The translations under genes and the position numbers were made by a program. A DNA stretch of 64,000 bases from Corynebacterium jeikeium (lineage in GTDB: Bacteria; Actinomycetota; Actinomycetes; Mycobacteriales; Mycobacteriaceae): positions 62,001 through 126,000 of the forward strand of contig NZ_JFCH01000055.1 in assembly GCF_000738175.1 (NCBI RefSeq), given 5' to 3'. Below, one piece after another: positions 37,154-46,322 of the stretch (positions are counted from its first letter, which is position 1; each line of letters begins with the position of its first letter). The notes beneath the pieces are model-generated. The model was given only the letters and a program-made list of their open reading frames with translations, made no database searches and was not told the origin of the DNA.

Positions 37154-38277
37154 CCCTCGTTGTAGGGATTGTCGAGCGCAGCTTCGTCGACGGGCTTGTT
37201 CGCCACGGCGTTGGCGGCGGCAACGGCCTCGGCGATCTCGGGCGAGGAGGCGGTGTTAAACCAATCCTCGGAGCTCGACTCGTTGGCCTGCTCGCGAGTG
37301 GCATCGTCCACCGGCTTCGGCTCGTAGCGGAACACGCCCTCGTCGTCCTTCTTGGCCAGGGCCTTGGCGAACTGCTCCAGGGAGTCGCCGAACTGCATTG
37401 GGATCATCCAGGTCTTGTTGGCAGAGCCCTTCGCCATCTCCGGCAGCTTCTCCAGGTACTGGTAGGCCAGCACCTCGGGCGTGACCTGAGCGGACTTGAT
37501 AGCCGCGTTGACCTTCTGGATGGCCTTGGCTTCACCCTGGGCCTCCAAGTAGCGGGCCGCGCGGGTACCCTCGGCGCGCAGGATGGCTGCCTGGCGCTCG
37601 GCCTCTGCGGCCAGGATGTGCGCGTGCTTTTCACCCTCAGCAGCCAGGATGCGGGCCTGCTTTTCACCCTCAGCGGTCTTGATGTCCGACTCGCGGCGAC
37701 CCTCGGCGGTAAGAATCATGGCGCGCTTCTCGCGGTCCGCCTTCATCTGCATCTCCATCGATTGCTGGATGGATGCCGGCGGGTCGATGGCCTTCAGTTC
37801 CACGCGGGAGATGCGCAGGCCCCACTTGGTGGTGGCCGCGTCCAGCTCGCCGCGCAGGCGGCGGTTGATGATCTCACGGGAAGTCAGGGTCTCCTCCAGC
37901 GTCATGCCACCAACCACGTCGCGCAGCGTGGCGACGGAGATCTGCTCCACGCCGACGATGTAGTTGTTCACGCCGTAGATGGCGCGCGCCGGGTCGTTGA
38001 TCTGAAAGGTGACCACGGTATCAATGGCGACCGTCAGGTTATCCTGCGTGATCACGGCCTGGGGAGGGAAGCTCACGACCTGCTCACGGGTATCGACCTT
38101 GTCGCGGATACGGTCGACAAAGGGAACGAGAAGCGTCAAACCGCCGGAAACAGTGCGGGTGTACGTACCCAAGCGTTCGATAACAGCCGCCTCACCCTGT
38201 GGGATGAGGGCCACCATCTTGATGATCACCGTAGCGATGATGAGCAGCAAGACCACCAAGAAAATTGTGAAGCTCAT
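37150..38277 (-). CDS. SPFH/band-7 (stomatin-like, QmcA type) membrane protein
   Basis: 375 residues. A single N-terminal transmembrane helix (1-22), the SPFH domain (25-185, with the QAVITQDNL and DPARAIYGVNNY blocks) and a long coiled coil in which ILAAEGEK-type repeats run at about 205-255. Such proteins oligomerise on the membrane and associate with NfeD proteins or proteases. The upstream gene on the same strand encodes an NfeD-type partner 16 nt away. The C-terminus carries an acidic, Ala-rich tail. Confidence 0.9.
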   Translation of the reverse strand: MSFTIFLVVLLLIIATVIIKMVALIPQGEAAVIERLGTYTRTVSGGLTLLVPFVDRIRDKVDTREQVVSFPPQAVITQDNLTVAIDTVVTFQINDPARAIYGVNNYIVGVEQISVATLRDVVGGMTLEETLTSREIINRRLRGELDAATTKWGLRISRVELKAIDPPASIQQSMEMQMKADREKRAMILTAEGRRESDIKTAEGEKQARILAAEGEKHAHILAAEAERQAAILRAEGTRAARYLEAQGEAKAIQKVNAAIKSAQVTPEVLAYQYLEKLPEMAKGSANKTWMIPMQFGDSLEQFAKALAKKDDEGVFRYEPKPVDDATREQANESSSEDWFNTASSPEIAEAVAAANAVANKPVDEAALDNPYNEG

Positions 38278-38293
38278 AAGTCGTTAAGCCCTT

Positions 38294-38734
38294 CTATTTG
38301 TTCTTCCACACGACTGCAGTCGTGCCGTCGATGTCTATCACCTGTACGGACTCTCCCTGGGAATAAACATCCCCTGGGGTTGCCGAGCGCGCCGACCACA
38401 GCTCGCCGGCGATGCGCACCATGCCGCCGCTTTGTACTTCGGCACTAACAGCCTCAACCACCACTGCGTTCCTACCCGTCAGTTCGGCGTGGTCGAAGGT
38501 ATGTTCTGAGCGTGCTTGCATAAGGCGTTTGCGCAGGATGGGCCGAATCGCCAAGATGGTCGCCAGTGAAGCCAGGCCGAAAACCAGTATTTCTGCCCAT
38601 ACCGGAATGTCCGCCAGCGAAATCCCGGCAGTGATCAATGCAGCCGCACTGAGCATGAGCAAGGACATATCCGCAACGAGGAGCTCGCCAAGGGCCAACA
38701 CTCCCGCTGCGATTAACCAAATGATCGGACCCAT
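38294..38734 (-). CDS. NfeD-like membrane protein with OB-fold domain
   Basis: 146 residues. Three hydrophobic segments (about 3-20, 25-45, 47-65) precede a soluble OB-fold domain (80-144, with GRNAVVVEAVSAEVQSGG and VQVIDIDGTTAVV). This is the classical short NfeD (NfeD1b) partner of an SPFH protein, and the SPFH gene follows directly. The pair is thought to organise membrane microdomains. Confidence 0.88.
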   Translation of the reverse strand: MGPIIWLIAAGVLALGELLVADMSLLMLSAAALITAGISLADIPVWAEILVFGLASLATILAIRPILRKRLMQARSEHTFDHAELTGRNAVVVEAVSAEVQSGGMVRIAGELWSARSATPGDVYSQGESVQVIDIDGTTAVVWKNK

Positions 38735-38756
38735 AGTCAGGATCCTAGTTGGTGTT

Positions 38757-39587
38757 TCAGTATTCCGGCGGGACAGTAACGAAATCGATCAGCCTTTCCA
38801 CCGCACCGATAAGAGTGGAGTCCAGATCGCGAAAGGTCTTGGCTGCAGCCGCCACCCGACGCCAACCGTCCTGCGGGCTACCCCAGCCGAGCTCTTGGCA
38901 CACGCCTGTTTTCCAATCGATGCCGCGCGGGATCTTCGGCCACGCGCGGATGCCAACGCTTTGCGGCTTCACGGCCTCCCAGATGTCGATGTACGGGTGG
39001 CCGGTGACCATCACGTGTGGGCCTAAGGATGCGGTCAAACGCGCCTCTTTCGTTCCCTCCACGAGGTGGTCCGCGAGCACGCCCACACGGCGGGTCGCGG
39101 AGGGCTGGAACTCGGCGAGCCGCTCCGGCAGGTTGTCGAGGCCCTCCAGGTACTCGACGACCACGCCTTCCACGCGCAAGTCATGCCCCCAGACTTGTTC
39201 GACGATTGCGGCATCGTGGATGCCTTCCACCCAAATGCGGGAGGGCGCCGCGACTTTGGCTTGTACGTTTTCTACGCGCCGCGAGCCTGAGTTGGAGGTG
39301 CGCTGCTTCGGTGGCAGCATCCTGGGATCTACATAACGAGTCAAGGTAATAGGCTTGCCCTCAAGCAGAAATGCGCCCTCGCGAAGCTTGAACAGGCGCG
39401 TTTTTCCGTAGCGATCCTCCAGGCGAATGAAGTCGCCGTCGGCGGTCTTCTCCCCGCCCACCACGGCACCGACGAAGTCATCGGCGATGACCTCCACCAC
39501 CATGCCCAGCTCCGGCGCGACGCGCGTAATGCTGGGTTTCTGGTTGCGAGAGTGGCCCTTCATGATGTCACCGTAATTGAAGCTCAT
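38757..39587 (-). CDS. DUF3097 family protein
   Basis: 276 residues. The conserved DUF3097 pattern is seen: N-terminal YGDIMKGHSRNQKP, a small beta-barrel-like part (20-100), then a Toprim-like region with the WVEGIHDAAIVEQVWG and GVLADHLVEGTKE blocks. The family is actinobacterial and of unknown function; the EGxHD...DHLVEGTKE pattern recalls Toprim nucleases. The ATG at 39587 is chosen because it fits the family's N-terminus; an upstream extension would add 55 residues in the divergent gene. It is upstream of nfeD on the same strand. Confidence 0.85.
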   Translation of the reverse strand: MSFNYGDIMKGHSRNQKPSITRVAPELGMVVEVIADDFVGAVVGGEKTADGDFIRLEDRYGKTRLFKLREGAFLLEGKPITLTRYVDPRMLPPKQRTSNSGSRRVENVQAKVAAPSRIWVEGIHDAAIVEQVWGHDLRVEGVVVEYLEGLDNLPERLAEFQPSATRRVGVLADHLVEGTKEARLTASLGPHVMVTGHPYIDIWEAVKPQSVGIRAWPKIPRGIDWKTGVCQELGWGSPQDGWRRVAAAAKTFRDLDSTLIGAVERLIDFVTVPPEY

Positions 39588-39612
39588 GGACAACCAGCTT
39601 AGGCTAGGAAAA

Positions 39613-40389
39613 ATGACTGATCCGGTACCGACGTGGCTTGGGGCGCAACTGTGGTCGCCCGTGCAGAACACCTCCCTATGGCTGGCTTGGTGGCTGCACG
39701 GGATCATCGGGGCAGACGAAGTGATCGACGCTTTCCACGCCACCCAGGGCAAGCATCACCGCTTGGAGCCCGACGGGGGCGGACTGGTGGAGATGCTCGG
39801 CCATATCCGCTCCGTGGCCGACGAGGCGCCCGTCGGATTGGACGAACGCCCCTTGATCCAGCTGGCGCTTTCGGGCCCCGGCGACGCGACCGTGCTGCCG
39901 GTTGGCCCGGAGGGGGCGTCACTAATCATCGCCGACCGCGACCCCTTGGTCAGCCACGTGCTTAGCCCTCGTGTTATTGACGCCCACCTGGTCAGTTGGT
40001 CGTGGGATCAGTTGGAGGGGCCAGTTCCACCGCTGCCGGTCTACTCGCCGGGTGAGGCAGATCAACTGCTGCGTGAGGCTGCGGATAATGCAACGAGGAT
40101 GGTGCGGAACGCAGGGCACGTGCCGAGCGGTGGCGCGGCGTTTCAACGCGCTGAGCTGGCGGTGGGAGCCTTGAACGATGCCTTTGGGCTTCCCGGCATG
40201 CCGCCGGGAGTGCCCAGTCGCGCCGCGAAGCTGATGGCCAGGGCCGATCAGGTGGCGGCGATTGTGGAGGTCACTAAGCGCTCCGAGGTGGGTGCGAGCC
40301 TGGACCCCCATCTAATGCCAATGCTCCGGGCGGTAAGAACCGCCCGGATGGTGGCTGTGGACTATGCGCAGCGGGAGCTGCTGCGTTAG
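39613..40389 (+). CDS. Conserved hypothetical protein
   Basis: 258 residues, mostly helical and with no signal peptide. Recognisable only by local blocks (LWLAWWLHGIIGADEVIDAF and LMARADQVAAIVEV). Start ATG 39613 is chosen: TAGGCT ends 7 nt upstream, suggesting a leaderless mRNA, and the protein begins MTDPVPTW. Divergent from DUF3097. Two TGACGCC-type motifs (39915 and 39978) lie within it in opposite orientations. Function unknown. Confidence 0.65.
   Translation: MTDPVPTWLGAQLWSPVQNTSLWLAWWLHGIIGADEVIDAFHATQGKHHRLEPDGGGLVEMLGHIRSVADEAPVGLDERPLIQLALSGPGDATVLPVGPEGASLIIADRDPLVSHVLSPRVIDAHLVSWSWDQLEGPVPPLPVYSPGEADQLLREAADNATRMVRNAGHVPSGGAAFQRAELAVGALNDAFGLPGMPPGVPSRAAKLMARADQVAAIVEVTKRSEVGASLDPHLMPMLRAVRTARMVAVDYAQRELLR
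39915..39984. repeat. Second pair of TGACGCC-type motifs (representative)
   Basis: GGCGTCACTAAT (core 39915-39921) and TTATTGACGCC (core 39978-39984), oppositely oriented in the hypothetical gene at 39613-40389. Confidence 0.5.
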
Positions 40390-40393
40390 ATCA

Positions 40394-42241
40394 TCACTCG
40401 ATCATGCGGACTGCCATGGGCTGCATGCCGCCCCAGCGCACGTCGGAGATCTTGACGACATCGCCGGACTGCGGGGCCTCGATCATCTTGCCGTCACCCA
40501 GGTACAGGGCGACGTGGCCTGGCCAGAACAGCATGTCGCCGCGCTTGGCCTCAGAGGAAGGAACCTGCTTGCCGGCCGTGTACTGGTAGCCAGAGTAGTG
40601 CTGCAACTCGATGCCCACGCCGTAGAATGCGTACATCATCAGGCCGGAGCAGTCGAAGCCGACCTTGTTGTAGTCGCCGTGCGCGTCGGCTACACCGCCG
40701 TCGCGGATGCCCTTGGTCGGGCCGTGGAAGTTGCCGCCGCCCCATGCGTAGGGCAGGCCCAGCTGGCTTTCGGCGCGCTTGATGACGCGCTCGATCTTCT
40801 CTTCGGCGGTGCCGGAGGTATCGGGGCTGCTCGGATCCAGGGCGTCGGCGATGGCCTCAGCCGGGTTCTCCGGAGTTTCCGGAGTTTCTGGGGCTACGGC
40901 CTCGTCGGGAGCCTCGGGGGTCTCTGCAGTCTCCGGGTTCTCCGGAGCTTCAGGAGTCTCGGGAGCCTCTGCAGCTTCCGGGTTTTCCTGCGCGGCTGGT
41001 GCGGTGCTAGTACCGGCGCCCATGGCGCGGTCGTACTCCTGGCCTGCTGTTTCGCGGCCCGCGCGGGCCGCGGCTGCCACGGCACCATCCGGGTTTCCGG
41101 ACAATGCGGTGGTGAAGCCGGCCATCAGCGCGGATTCGCCGGCCTTGCGCAGACCGTCGAGGGCAGCCTGGCGCTGGTCATCGCCACTGGGGTTCAGGTC
41201 GTAGGAGGACTGCAGCTCCGCCGGGAGCTCCGGCAGGCCCGCCGGGTTGCCAAGGGACCCCTGTGCCGGGGACTCGTCGGACTGGTCGGACTGGTCGGAC
41301 TCAGTGGATTCGTTAGCCTTAGCCGGCTGAGCGTCCTCAGTGTTCTCGGTGGTCTCGGTGGTCTCGGTGGAGTTCTCAGTGGACTGAGTCTCCTCCGCCG
41401 GAGTCTCCGGGGCCTTATCTTCGGCGTCCTCGGCCTTCTCGACCTCGGCGCCAGCCTTCTCGGCGGCCTTCTCGGCGACCTTGCGCTTGTCCCAGCTAGA
41501 AGCCTCCGGGTGGGTGTTGGTGAAGGTTTCCACGGCGGCGCGGGCCTCGCGCAGTGCCTTTTCCGCCTTCGCCTTCTCATCGAGCAGGCGCTTGTATTCC
41601 TTCTGCTTCGCGGTGAGGGTCTTCTGGGAATTGTCCAGGGTGTCGCGCGCGGTGTTGTACTTGCTTACCGCGTCGTCGACGGCGGAGTTCGCCTTGTCGC
41701 GGGAGTCGCGCAGCGAGGATTCCTCGTTGGCGTTCTGGGTACGCGCAAGGTCGAGGCGGTCGACCTCGTCCTTTTGCTTCTTGGAGGCTGCGTCGATGTA
41801 GGAGGAGCGATCGAGCGTGTCACCAACCGCGTCACTTCCGCCGGCAGCCAGGTTCACTGCGGAGGCGTCGCCCCCCTGGGCGTAGGCGGAACGCGCGATG
41901 TCGTTCAGCTTCGCCTGTGCCTTGGTTACCTCGGTATCGGAATCCTTGAGGCGTCCGCGTGCGTCCATGACCTTGTCCTGGGCCGTTTGGGCGGCGGACT
42001 GGCTGTTGACGAGGTCGACGCGAGCCTTGTTGGCATCCTCTCGCAGCGAGCCCATGAGCGTCTCCATTTCGGAAACCTGGGACTTGGCACGAGAAACCTG
42101 GCCGACGAGGTCGGCCAGGAAGCTTTCGACGGTGCGCTTGTCGTCGGCCTGGGCGACCATAGTCGTCGACTGCAGCGTCACTCCAGCGGTCACTGCGACG
42201 GCCAGCACCGTTCGTTTACGGCTTTGTGGTCGTGGTGTCAC
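40394..42241 (-). CDS. NlpC/P60 peptidoglycan endopeptidase, RipA-like
   Basis: 615 residues from GTG 42241 (AGGAG 7 nt before it). A signal peptide (1-33, cleavage near VAQAD) is followed by a long coiled coil (35-245), an acidic Pro/Glu/Thr-rich linker with ETPEAPENPE-like repeats (250-440) and a C-terminal NlpC/P60 domain. The catalytic set Cys531 (FDCSG), His576 and Glu588 keeps the RipA spacing. It cleaves peptide stems in the septum wall and is needed for daughter-cell separation. It lies downstream of the DUF6676 gene, as in mycobacteria, with its own regulatory region between. Confidence 0.92.
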   Translation of the reverse strand: MTPRPQSRKRTVLAVAVTAGVTLQSTTMVAQADDKRTVESFLADLVGQVSRAKSQVSEMETLMGSLREDANKARVDLVNSQSAAQTAQDKVMDARGRLKDSDTEVTKAQAKLNDIARSAYAQGGDASAVNLAAGGSDAVGDTLDRSSYIDAASKKQKDEVDRLDLARTQNANEESSLRDSRDKANSAVDDAVSKYNTARDTLDNSQKTLTAKQKEYKRLLDEKAKAEKALREARAAVETFTNTHPEASSWDKRKVAEKAAEKAGAEVEKAEDAEDKAPETPAEETQSTENSTETTETTENTEDAQPAKANESTESDQSDQSDESPAQGSLGNPAGLPELPAELQSSYDLNPSGDDQRQAALDGLRKAGESALMAGFTTALSGNPDGAVAAAARAGRETAGQEYDRAMGAGTSTAPAAQENPEAAEAPETPEAPENPETAETPEAPDEAVAPETPETPENPAEAIADALDPSSPDTSGTAEEKIERVIKRAESQLGLPYAWGGGNFHGPTKGIRDGGVADAHGDYNKVGFDCSGLMMYAFYGVGIELQHYSGYQYTAGKQVPSSEAKRGDMLFWPGHVALYLGDGKMIEAPQSGDVVKISDVRWGGMQPMAVRMIE

Positions 42242-42495
42242 GATCGATTCTCCTGGTGTTTATACAACTGGCTTTGAAGCGAGCGAAACCCTCGGTCCAG
42301 CTGGCCGCACTTCCCCATGCGATCAGTACAGGTCCCGTCGGGTGACTCTCAAAAATCACTTCGAGATCAACTCGTTTCAAAAGTTGACACTGGGAACCCT
42401 AGAGCACACGAGTCAAGGCCGTAAACTTTTTCACCATGAATCCCATGAATCGCACTAGTCACATAAGTAACGGCAATTGCCTTGACCTGCGAATA

Positions 42496-42511
42496 GTAAC
42501 GGAAAAGTTAC
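42496..42511. promoter_or_regulatory. Inverted repeat GTAACGGAAAAGTTAC
   Basis: GTAAC and GTTAC arms with a 6-nt centre, 3 bp from the GlxR site; a further GTAACG lies 29 bp away at 42467. GTAAC repeats are typical of MtrA-type sites in actinobacteria, and ripA-like genes are MtrA-controlled in some of them; the match is suggestive only. Confidence 0.35.
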
Positions 42512-42514
42512 AAG

Positions 42515-42530
42515 TGTGATTTATGTCACA
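42515..42530. promoter_or_regulatory. GlxR (CRP-type) binding site
   Basis: TGTGATTTATGTCACA matches TGTGANNTANNTCACA at every fixed position. GlxR is the global cAMP-type regulator of corynebacteria. It lies about 275 bp upstream of the RipA-like gene and 113 bp below the end of the DUF6676 gene. Confidence 0.75.
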
Positions 42531-42642
42531 TTTACGAGCGTGTAGGCGTGTCGCATTGCACCACCTGTAGAAAGCCCCCGTTTTTCTAGATTCACCCTTA
42601 AGGTTAGTCAATCCCCCAGGCTTGACTATTTTAAACCGTTAT

Positions 42643-43170
42643 CTATTTCTGCTTAGTCCGCAGCTTTGATAACGAAGCGATTACGGCCGCCACGGCCACT
42701 GCTAGAACCACTCCCACGTTGGCCAGACCGGTTGGAGCTTCATACCCTGCTGCCTGGTTGAGGAACTCCTGCGTCGCCTCCGGGTGACTGTTGGCGCCAG
42801 AGAGAACCTTATAGTTCGATTCGATGGCATAGCGCGACAGATTCTCCGACACTGCCGTCGCCTGGCTCGGGGACTTCAGAATCACCGTGTCCGCGTCCGT
42901 GCCGTCGAGCACTTTCTGCGCGACGTCGCGCAGATTGTTGTGGCGCTCCCCGTCCTGATTGATATAGCCGATCTTTAGGGTGCCTATTTTGGACGCCGAC
43001 TCTCCCCTCTCGGTCGCCTCAACCACCTCGTTGAGGCTCTTGGATAGGCCGGCCGATCCAGACTCCACCTCGGTCGGGAAATCCTCGGCAACGAAGACAG
43101 GGGCGTCATTAAGAGAGGCAATGAGCTGCGCAACGTCGTCCGAAGGGGCAGGGTTAGGCGTATCGGTCAT
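42643..43170 (-). CDS. DUF6676 membrane protein (Rv1476-like)
   Basis: 175 residues: a soluble alpha/beta domain (1-145) and one C-terminal transmembrane helix (about 148-166, GVVLAVAVAAVIA). The order DUF6676 - ripA on one strand, divergent from acn, is that of mycobacteria and corynebacteria. The N-terminal domain resembles a TPM-like phosphatase fold but has no clear catalytic signature. Function unknown. A TGACGCC-type motif lies at 43102. Confidence 0.82.
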   Translation of the reverse strand: MTDTPNPAPSDDVAQLIASLNDAPVFVAEDFPTEVESGSAGLSKSLNEVVEATERGESASKIGTLKIGYINQDGERHNNLRDVAQKVLDGTDADTVILKSPSQATAVSENLSRYAIESNYKVLSGANSHPEATQEFLNQAAGYEAPTGLANVGVVLAVAVAAVIASLSKLRTKQK

Positions 43171-43238
43171 GGGACGTTTTTAGCACCAAAAGAGGGGTGG
43201 GGGTAACGGCGACACGCTTAAACCTGCAGGATTCGCAG

Positions 43239-43254
43239 CAGGACAATCGTACTG
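43239..43254. promoter_or_regulatory. AcnR operator in the acn promoter
   Basis: CAGGACAATCGTACTG matches the AcnR motif CAGNAC-N3-CGTACTG at every fixed position. It lies directly before TAAAAT (43256-43261), the likely -10, and between it and the -35, so AcnR binding would block RNA polymerase. The repressor gene acnR is just downstream of acn. Confidence 0.85.
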
Positions 43255-43255
43255 T

Positions 43256-43261
43256 TAAAAT
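43256..43261 (+). promoter_or_regulatory. acn promoter -10
   Basis: TAAAAT placed immediately after the AcnR operator and 134 bp before the GTG start; the leader would be about 125 nt. Confidence 0.5.
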
Positions 43262-43395
43262 TCGTGGTGACGTCGCGGCAAGAATGCTGCCACAATGGTA
43301 AGCAGAGCCCCCGCCGCGGGCGGCTGGCCCGTGTGCGGCGGCGACCACATCGACGACGACATTTCGACTAAGAGAAGAGATTAAAGGAGCTCACT

Positions 43396-46206
43396 GTGGC
43401 TGAAAGCATTAACTCCTTCGATTCCAAGAGCACTCTGCAGGTCGGCGAGAAGTCTTACGACTACTTCGCGCTGGATGCTGTGCCGGGAATGGAGAAGCTT
43501 CCCTACTCCCTGAAGGTTCTCGGCGAGAACCTGCTGCGCAACGAGGATGGTAAGAACACCACTCGCGAGCACATCGAGGCCATCGCCAACTGGGATCCTT
43601 CCGCAGAGCCCAACTTCGAGATCCAGTTCACCCCGGCCCGCGTTATCATGCAGGACTTCACCGGCGTGGCCTGCATCGTTGACCTGGCCACCATTCGTGA
43701 CGCCGTGGTTGCCCTGGGTGGCAACGCAGACGACGTTAACCCGCTGAACCCGGCTGAGATGGTCATCGACCACTCCGTGATCATCGAGGCATTCGGTAAC
43801 GCCGACGCTCTGGAGAAGAACGTCGAGATCGAGTACCAGCGCAACGACGAGCGCTACAAGTTCCTGCGCTGGGGCACCGGCGCCTTCGAGAACTTCCGCG
43901 TCGTTCCTCCGGGAACCGGCATCGTCCACCAGGTGAACATCGAGTACCTGGCCCGCTCCGTCTTCGACAACAACGGCCTGGCTTACCCGGACACCTGTGT
44001 TGGTACCGACTCCCACACCACCATGGAAAACGGCCTGGGCATCCTGGGCTGGGGTGTCGGCGGCATCGAGGCTGAGGCTGCAATGCTCGGCCAGCCGATC
44101 TCCATGCTGATCCCGCGCGTCGTTGGCTTCAAGCTGACCGGCGAGATCCCGGCTGGCGTTACCGCCACCGACGTCGTTCTGACCATCACCGACATGCTGC
44201 GCCAGCACGGCGTGGTCGGCAAGTTCGTCGAGTTCTACGGCAAGGGCGTTGGCGAGCTGCCGCTGGCCAACCGCGCAACCATCGGTAACATGTCCCCGGA
44301 GTTCGGCTCCACCGCGGCTATGTTCCCGATCGACGAAGAGACCGTGAAGTACCTGGAGCTGACCGGCCGCGACCAGGAGACCCTGGACCGCGTCGAGGCT
44401 TACGCCAAGGCACAGGGCATGTGGCTGGACCCGGAGAAGGAAGTCGAGTACTCCGAGTACCTCGAGCTGGATCTGTCCACCGTCGTTCCTTCCATCGCTG
44501 GCCCGAAGCGTCCGCAGGACCGCATCGAGCTGAACGACTCCAAGGCACAGTTCCGCAAGGACCTGCACAACTACGTCGACGCCGACGCTTCTGCCTCTAC
44601 CCCGGACTTCGACGCAGAGGGTCCGGCTACCGAGGACACTTCTGCCCAGGCTGCCGGCACCCCGGCATCCGCTGCTGATGCGAAGGGCAACATTCCTTCC
44701 GCAGCTGCAGGCGCAGAGGGCCGCCCGTCCAACCCGGTCACCGTCAACTACAACGGCGAGGACATCGAGCTGGACCACGGTATGGTCGCCATCGCTTCCA
44801 TCACCTCTTGCACCAACACCTCCAACCCGTCCGTCATGGTCGGCGCTGGCCTGCTGGCACGCAATGCTGCTGCCAAGGGCCTGAAGTCCGCACCGTGGGT
44901 TAAGACCTCCATGGCGCCGGGTTCCCAGGTTGTTAACGGCTACTACGAGAAGGCGGGCCTGTGGAAGGACCTGGAGGCCATGGGCTTCTACCTGGTCGGC
45001 TACGGCTGCACCACCTGTATCGGTAACTCTGGTCCGCTGCCGGAGGAGATCTCCGCAGGCATCAACGAGGGCGACCTGGCTGCCACCGCTGTCCTGTCCG
45101 GTAACCGTAACTTCGAGGGGCGCATCAACCCGGACGTCAAGATGAACTACTTGGCCTCCCCGATCCTGGTTATCGCCTACGCGATCGCCGGCACGATGGA
45201 CTTCGACTTCGAGACCCAGCCGCTGGGTCAGGATCAGGATGGCAACGATGTCTTCCTGAAGGACATCTGGCCGTCCACCGAGGACATCGAGGAAGTTATC
45301 GCTTCCTCCATCACCAAGGATCTGTACGCCGAGGACTACGCAAACGTCTTCGAGGGTGACGAGCGCTGGCGTTCCCTGGAGGTTCCGTCCGGCAAGACCT
45401 TCGACTGGGATCCGAAGTCCACCTACATCCGCAAGGCTCCGTACTTCGACGGCATGAGCAAGGAGCCGGAGGACGTCAACGACGTCAAGGGCGCACGCGT
45501 CCTGGCTCTGCTGGGCGACTCCGTGACGACCGACCACATCTCCCCTGCTTCCACCATTAAGCCGGGCACCCCGGCTGCTCAGTACCTGGATGCAAACGGT
45601 GTGGAGCGCAAGGACTACAACTCCCTGGGCGCACGTCGTGGTAACCACGAGGTCATGGTTCGCGGTACCTTCGCTAACATCCGCCTGCAGAACCAGCTGC
45701 TCGACGGTGTTTCCGGCGGCTACACCCGCGACTTCACCCAGGAGGGCGGCCCGCAGTCCTTCATCTACGACGCCGCCATGAACTACCAGAAGGAGAACAC
45801 TCCGCTGGTCGTTCTGGGTGGTAAGGAGTACGGCACCGGCTCCTCCCGTGACTGGGCTGCTAAGGGCACCCTGCTGCTGGGCGTGAAGGCCGTCATCGCC
45901 GAGTCCTTCGAGCGTATCCACCGCTCCAACCTGATCGGCATGGGTGTAGTCCCGCTGCAGTTCCCGGAGGGTGAGTCCTGGAAGTCCCTGGGCATCGAGG
46001 GCACCGAAACCTTCGACATCGAGGGCATCGAGGAGCTCAACAACGGCTCCACCCCGAAGACCGTCAAGGTAACTGCCACCAAGGAGAACGGCGAGAAGAT
46101 TGAGTTCGACGCCGTGACCCGCATCGATACCCCCGGTGAGGCAGACTACTACCGCAACGGCGGCATCCTGCAGTTCGTTCTGCGCAACATGATGTCCGGC
46201 AAGTAA
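43396..46206 (+). CDS. acn: Aconitate hydratase
   Basis: 936 residues, the length of bacterial aconitase A. The [4Fe-4S] ligands are Cys472 (SCTNTS) and Cys538/Cys541 (GCTTCIG). It isomerises citrate to isocitrate in the TCA cycle. The start is GTG with AAAGGAGCTC 6 nt upstream. The gene has the strongest codon bias in the window, suggesting high expression. A low-complexity Ala/Thr/Ser stretch (400-435) sits between domains, as in other corynebacterial aconitases. Its promoter has an AcnR operator; acnR follows after a terminator-like hairpin. Confidence 0.97.
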   Translation: MAESINSFDSKSTLQVGEKSYDYFALDAVPGMEKLPYSLKVLGENLLRNEDGKNTTREHIEAIANWDPSAEPNFEIQFTPARVIMQDFTGVACIVDLATIRDAVVALGGNADDVNPLNPAEMVIDHSVIIEAFGNADALEKNVEIEYQRNDERYKFLRWGTGAFENFRVVPPGTGIVHQVNIEYLARSVFDNNGLAYPDTCVGTDSHTTMENGLGILGWGVGGIEAEAAMLGQPISMLIPRVVGFKLTGEIPAGVTATDVVLTITDMLRQHGVVGKFVEFYGKGVGELPLANRATIGNMSPEFGSTAAMFPIDEETVKYLELTGRDQETLDRVEAYAKAQGMWLDPEKEVEYSEYLELDLSTVVPSIAGPKRPQDRIELNDSKAQFRKDLHNYVDADASASTPDFDAEGPATEDTSAQAAGTPASAADAKGNIPSAAAGAEGRPSNPVTVNYNGEDIELDHGMVAIASITSCTNTSNPSVMVGAGLLARNAAAKGLKSAPWVKTSMAPGSQVVNGYYEKAGLWKDLEAMGFYLVGYGCTTCIGNSGPLPEEISAGINEGDLAATAVLSGNRNFEGRINPDVKMNYLASPILVIAYAIAGTMDFDFETQPLGQDQDGNDVFLKDIWPSTEDIEEVIASSITKDLYAEDYANVFEGDERWRSLEVPSGKTFDWDPKSTYIRKAPYFDGMSKEPEDVNDVKGARVLALLGDSVTTDHISPASTIKPGTPAAQYLDANGVERKDYNSLGARRGNHEVMVRGTFANIRLQNQLLDGVSGGYTRDFTQEGGPQSFIYDAAMNYQKENTPLVVLGGKEYGTGSSRDWAAKGTLLLGVKAVIAESFERIHRSNLIGMGVVPLQFPEGESWKSLGIEGTETFDIEGIEELNNGSTPKTVKVTATKENGEKIEFDAVTRIDTPGEADYYRNGGILQFVLRNMMSGK

Positions 46207-46233
46207 GGAATAACTCCTTATAGGCCTGGCATG

Positions 46234-46287
46234 AGGCGGTGACCGGCGCCCTCTTCCCCACGGGGAGAGAAGCGCGGGTCACCGCCT
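46234..46287 (+). terminator. Hairpin between acn and acnR
   Basis: AGGCGGTGACC pairs perfectly with GGTCACCGCCT (11 bp); the loop itself can fold through CTCT-CCCC/GGGGAGAG. TTTGTGCTCTT follows. It probably terminates or attenuates acn transcription, lowering acnR expression. Confidence 0.65.
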
Positions 46288-46322
46288 TTGTGCTCTTAGA
46301 CAACACAACGAGGTTTAAGCAG

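Larger units (their letters stand above)
42242..42642. promoter_or_regulatory. 401-nt regulatory region upstream of the ripA-like gene
   Basis: No gene is seen. It holds a perfect GlxR site (42515-42530), an inverted repeat GTAACGGAAAAGTTAC (42496-42511), another GTAACG at 42467-42472, and direct repeats CATGAATC. The AGTCAA/TTGACT arms just below the DUF6676 stop may be a weak terminator. On the minus strand a TTGACT is the best -35 candidate for ripA. Confidence 0.6.

Noticed and set aside
40364..42277. 637-codon plus-strand open frame opposite the RipA-like gene
   Set aside because: Low-complexity Gly/Leu/Val protein produced by the mirror of the Pro/Glu/Thr linker and coiled coil; no recognised domain.
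43381..45921. 846-codon open frame antisense to aconitase
   Set aside because: It is an artefact of the strong codon bias of acn; the protein shows no family resemblance and no ribosome-binding site.
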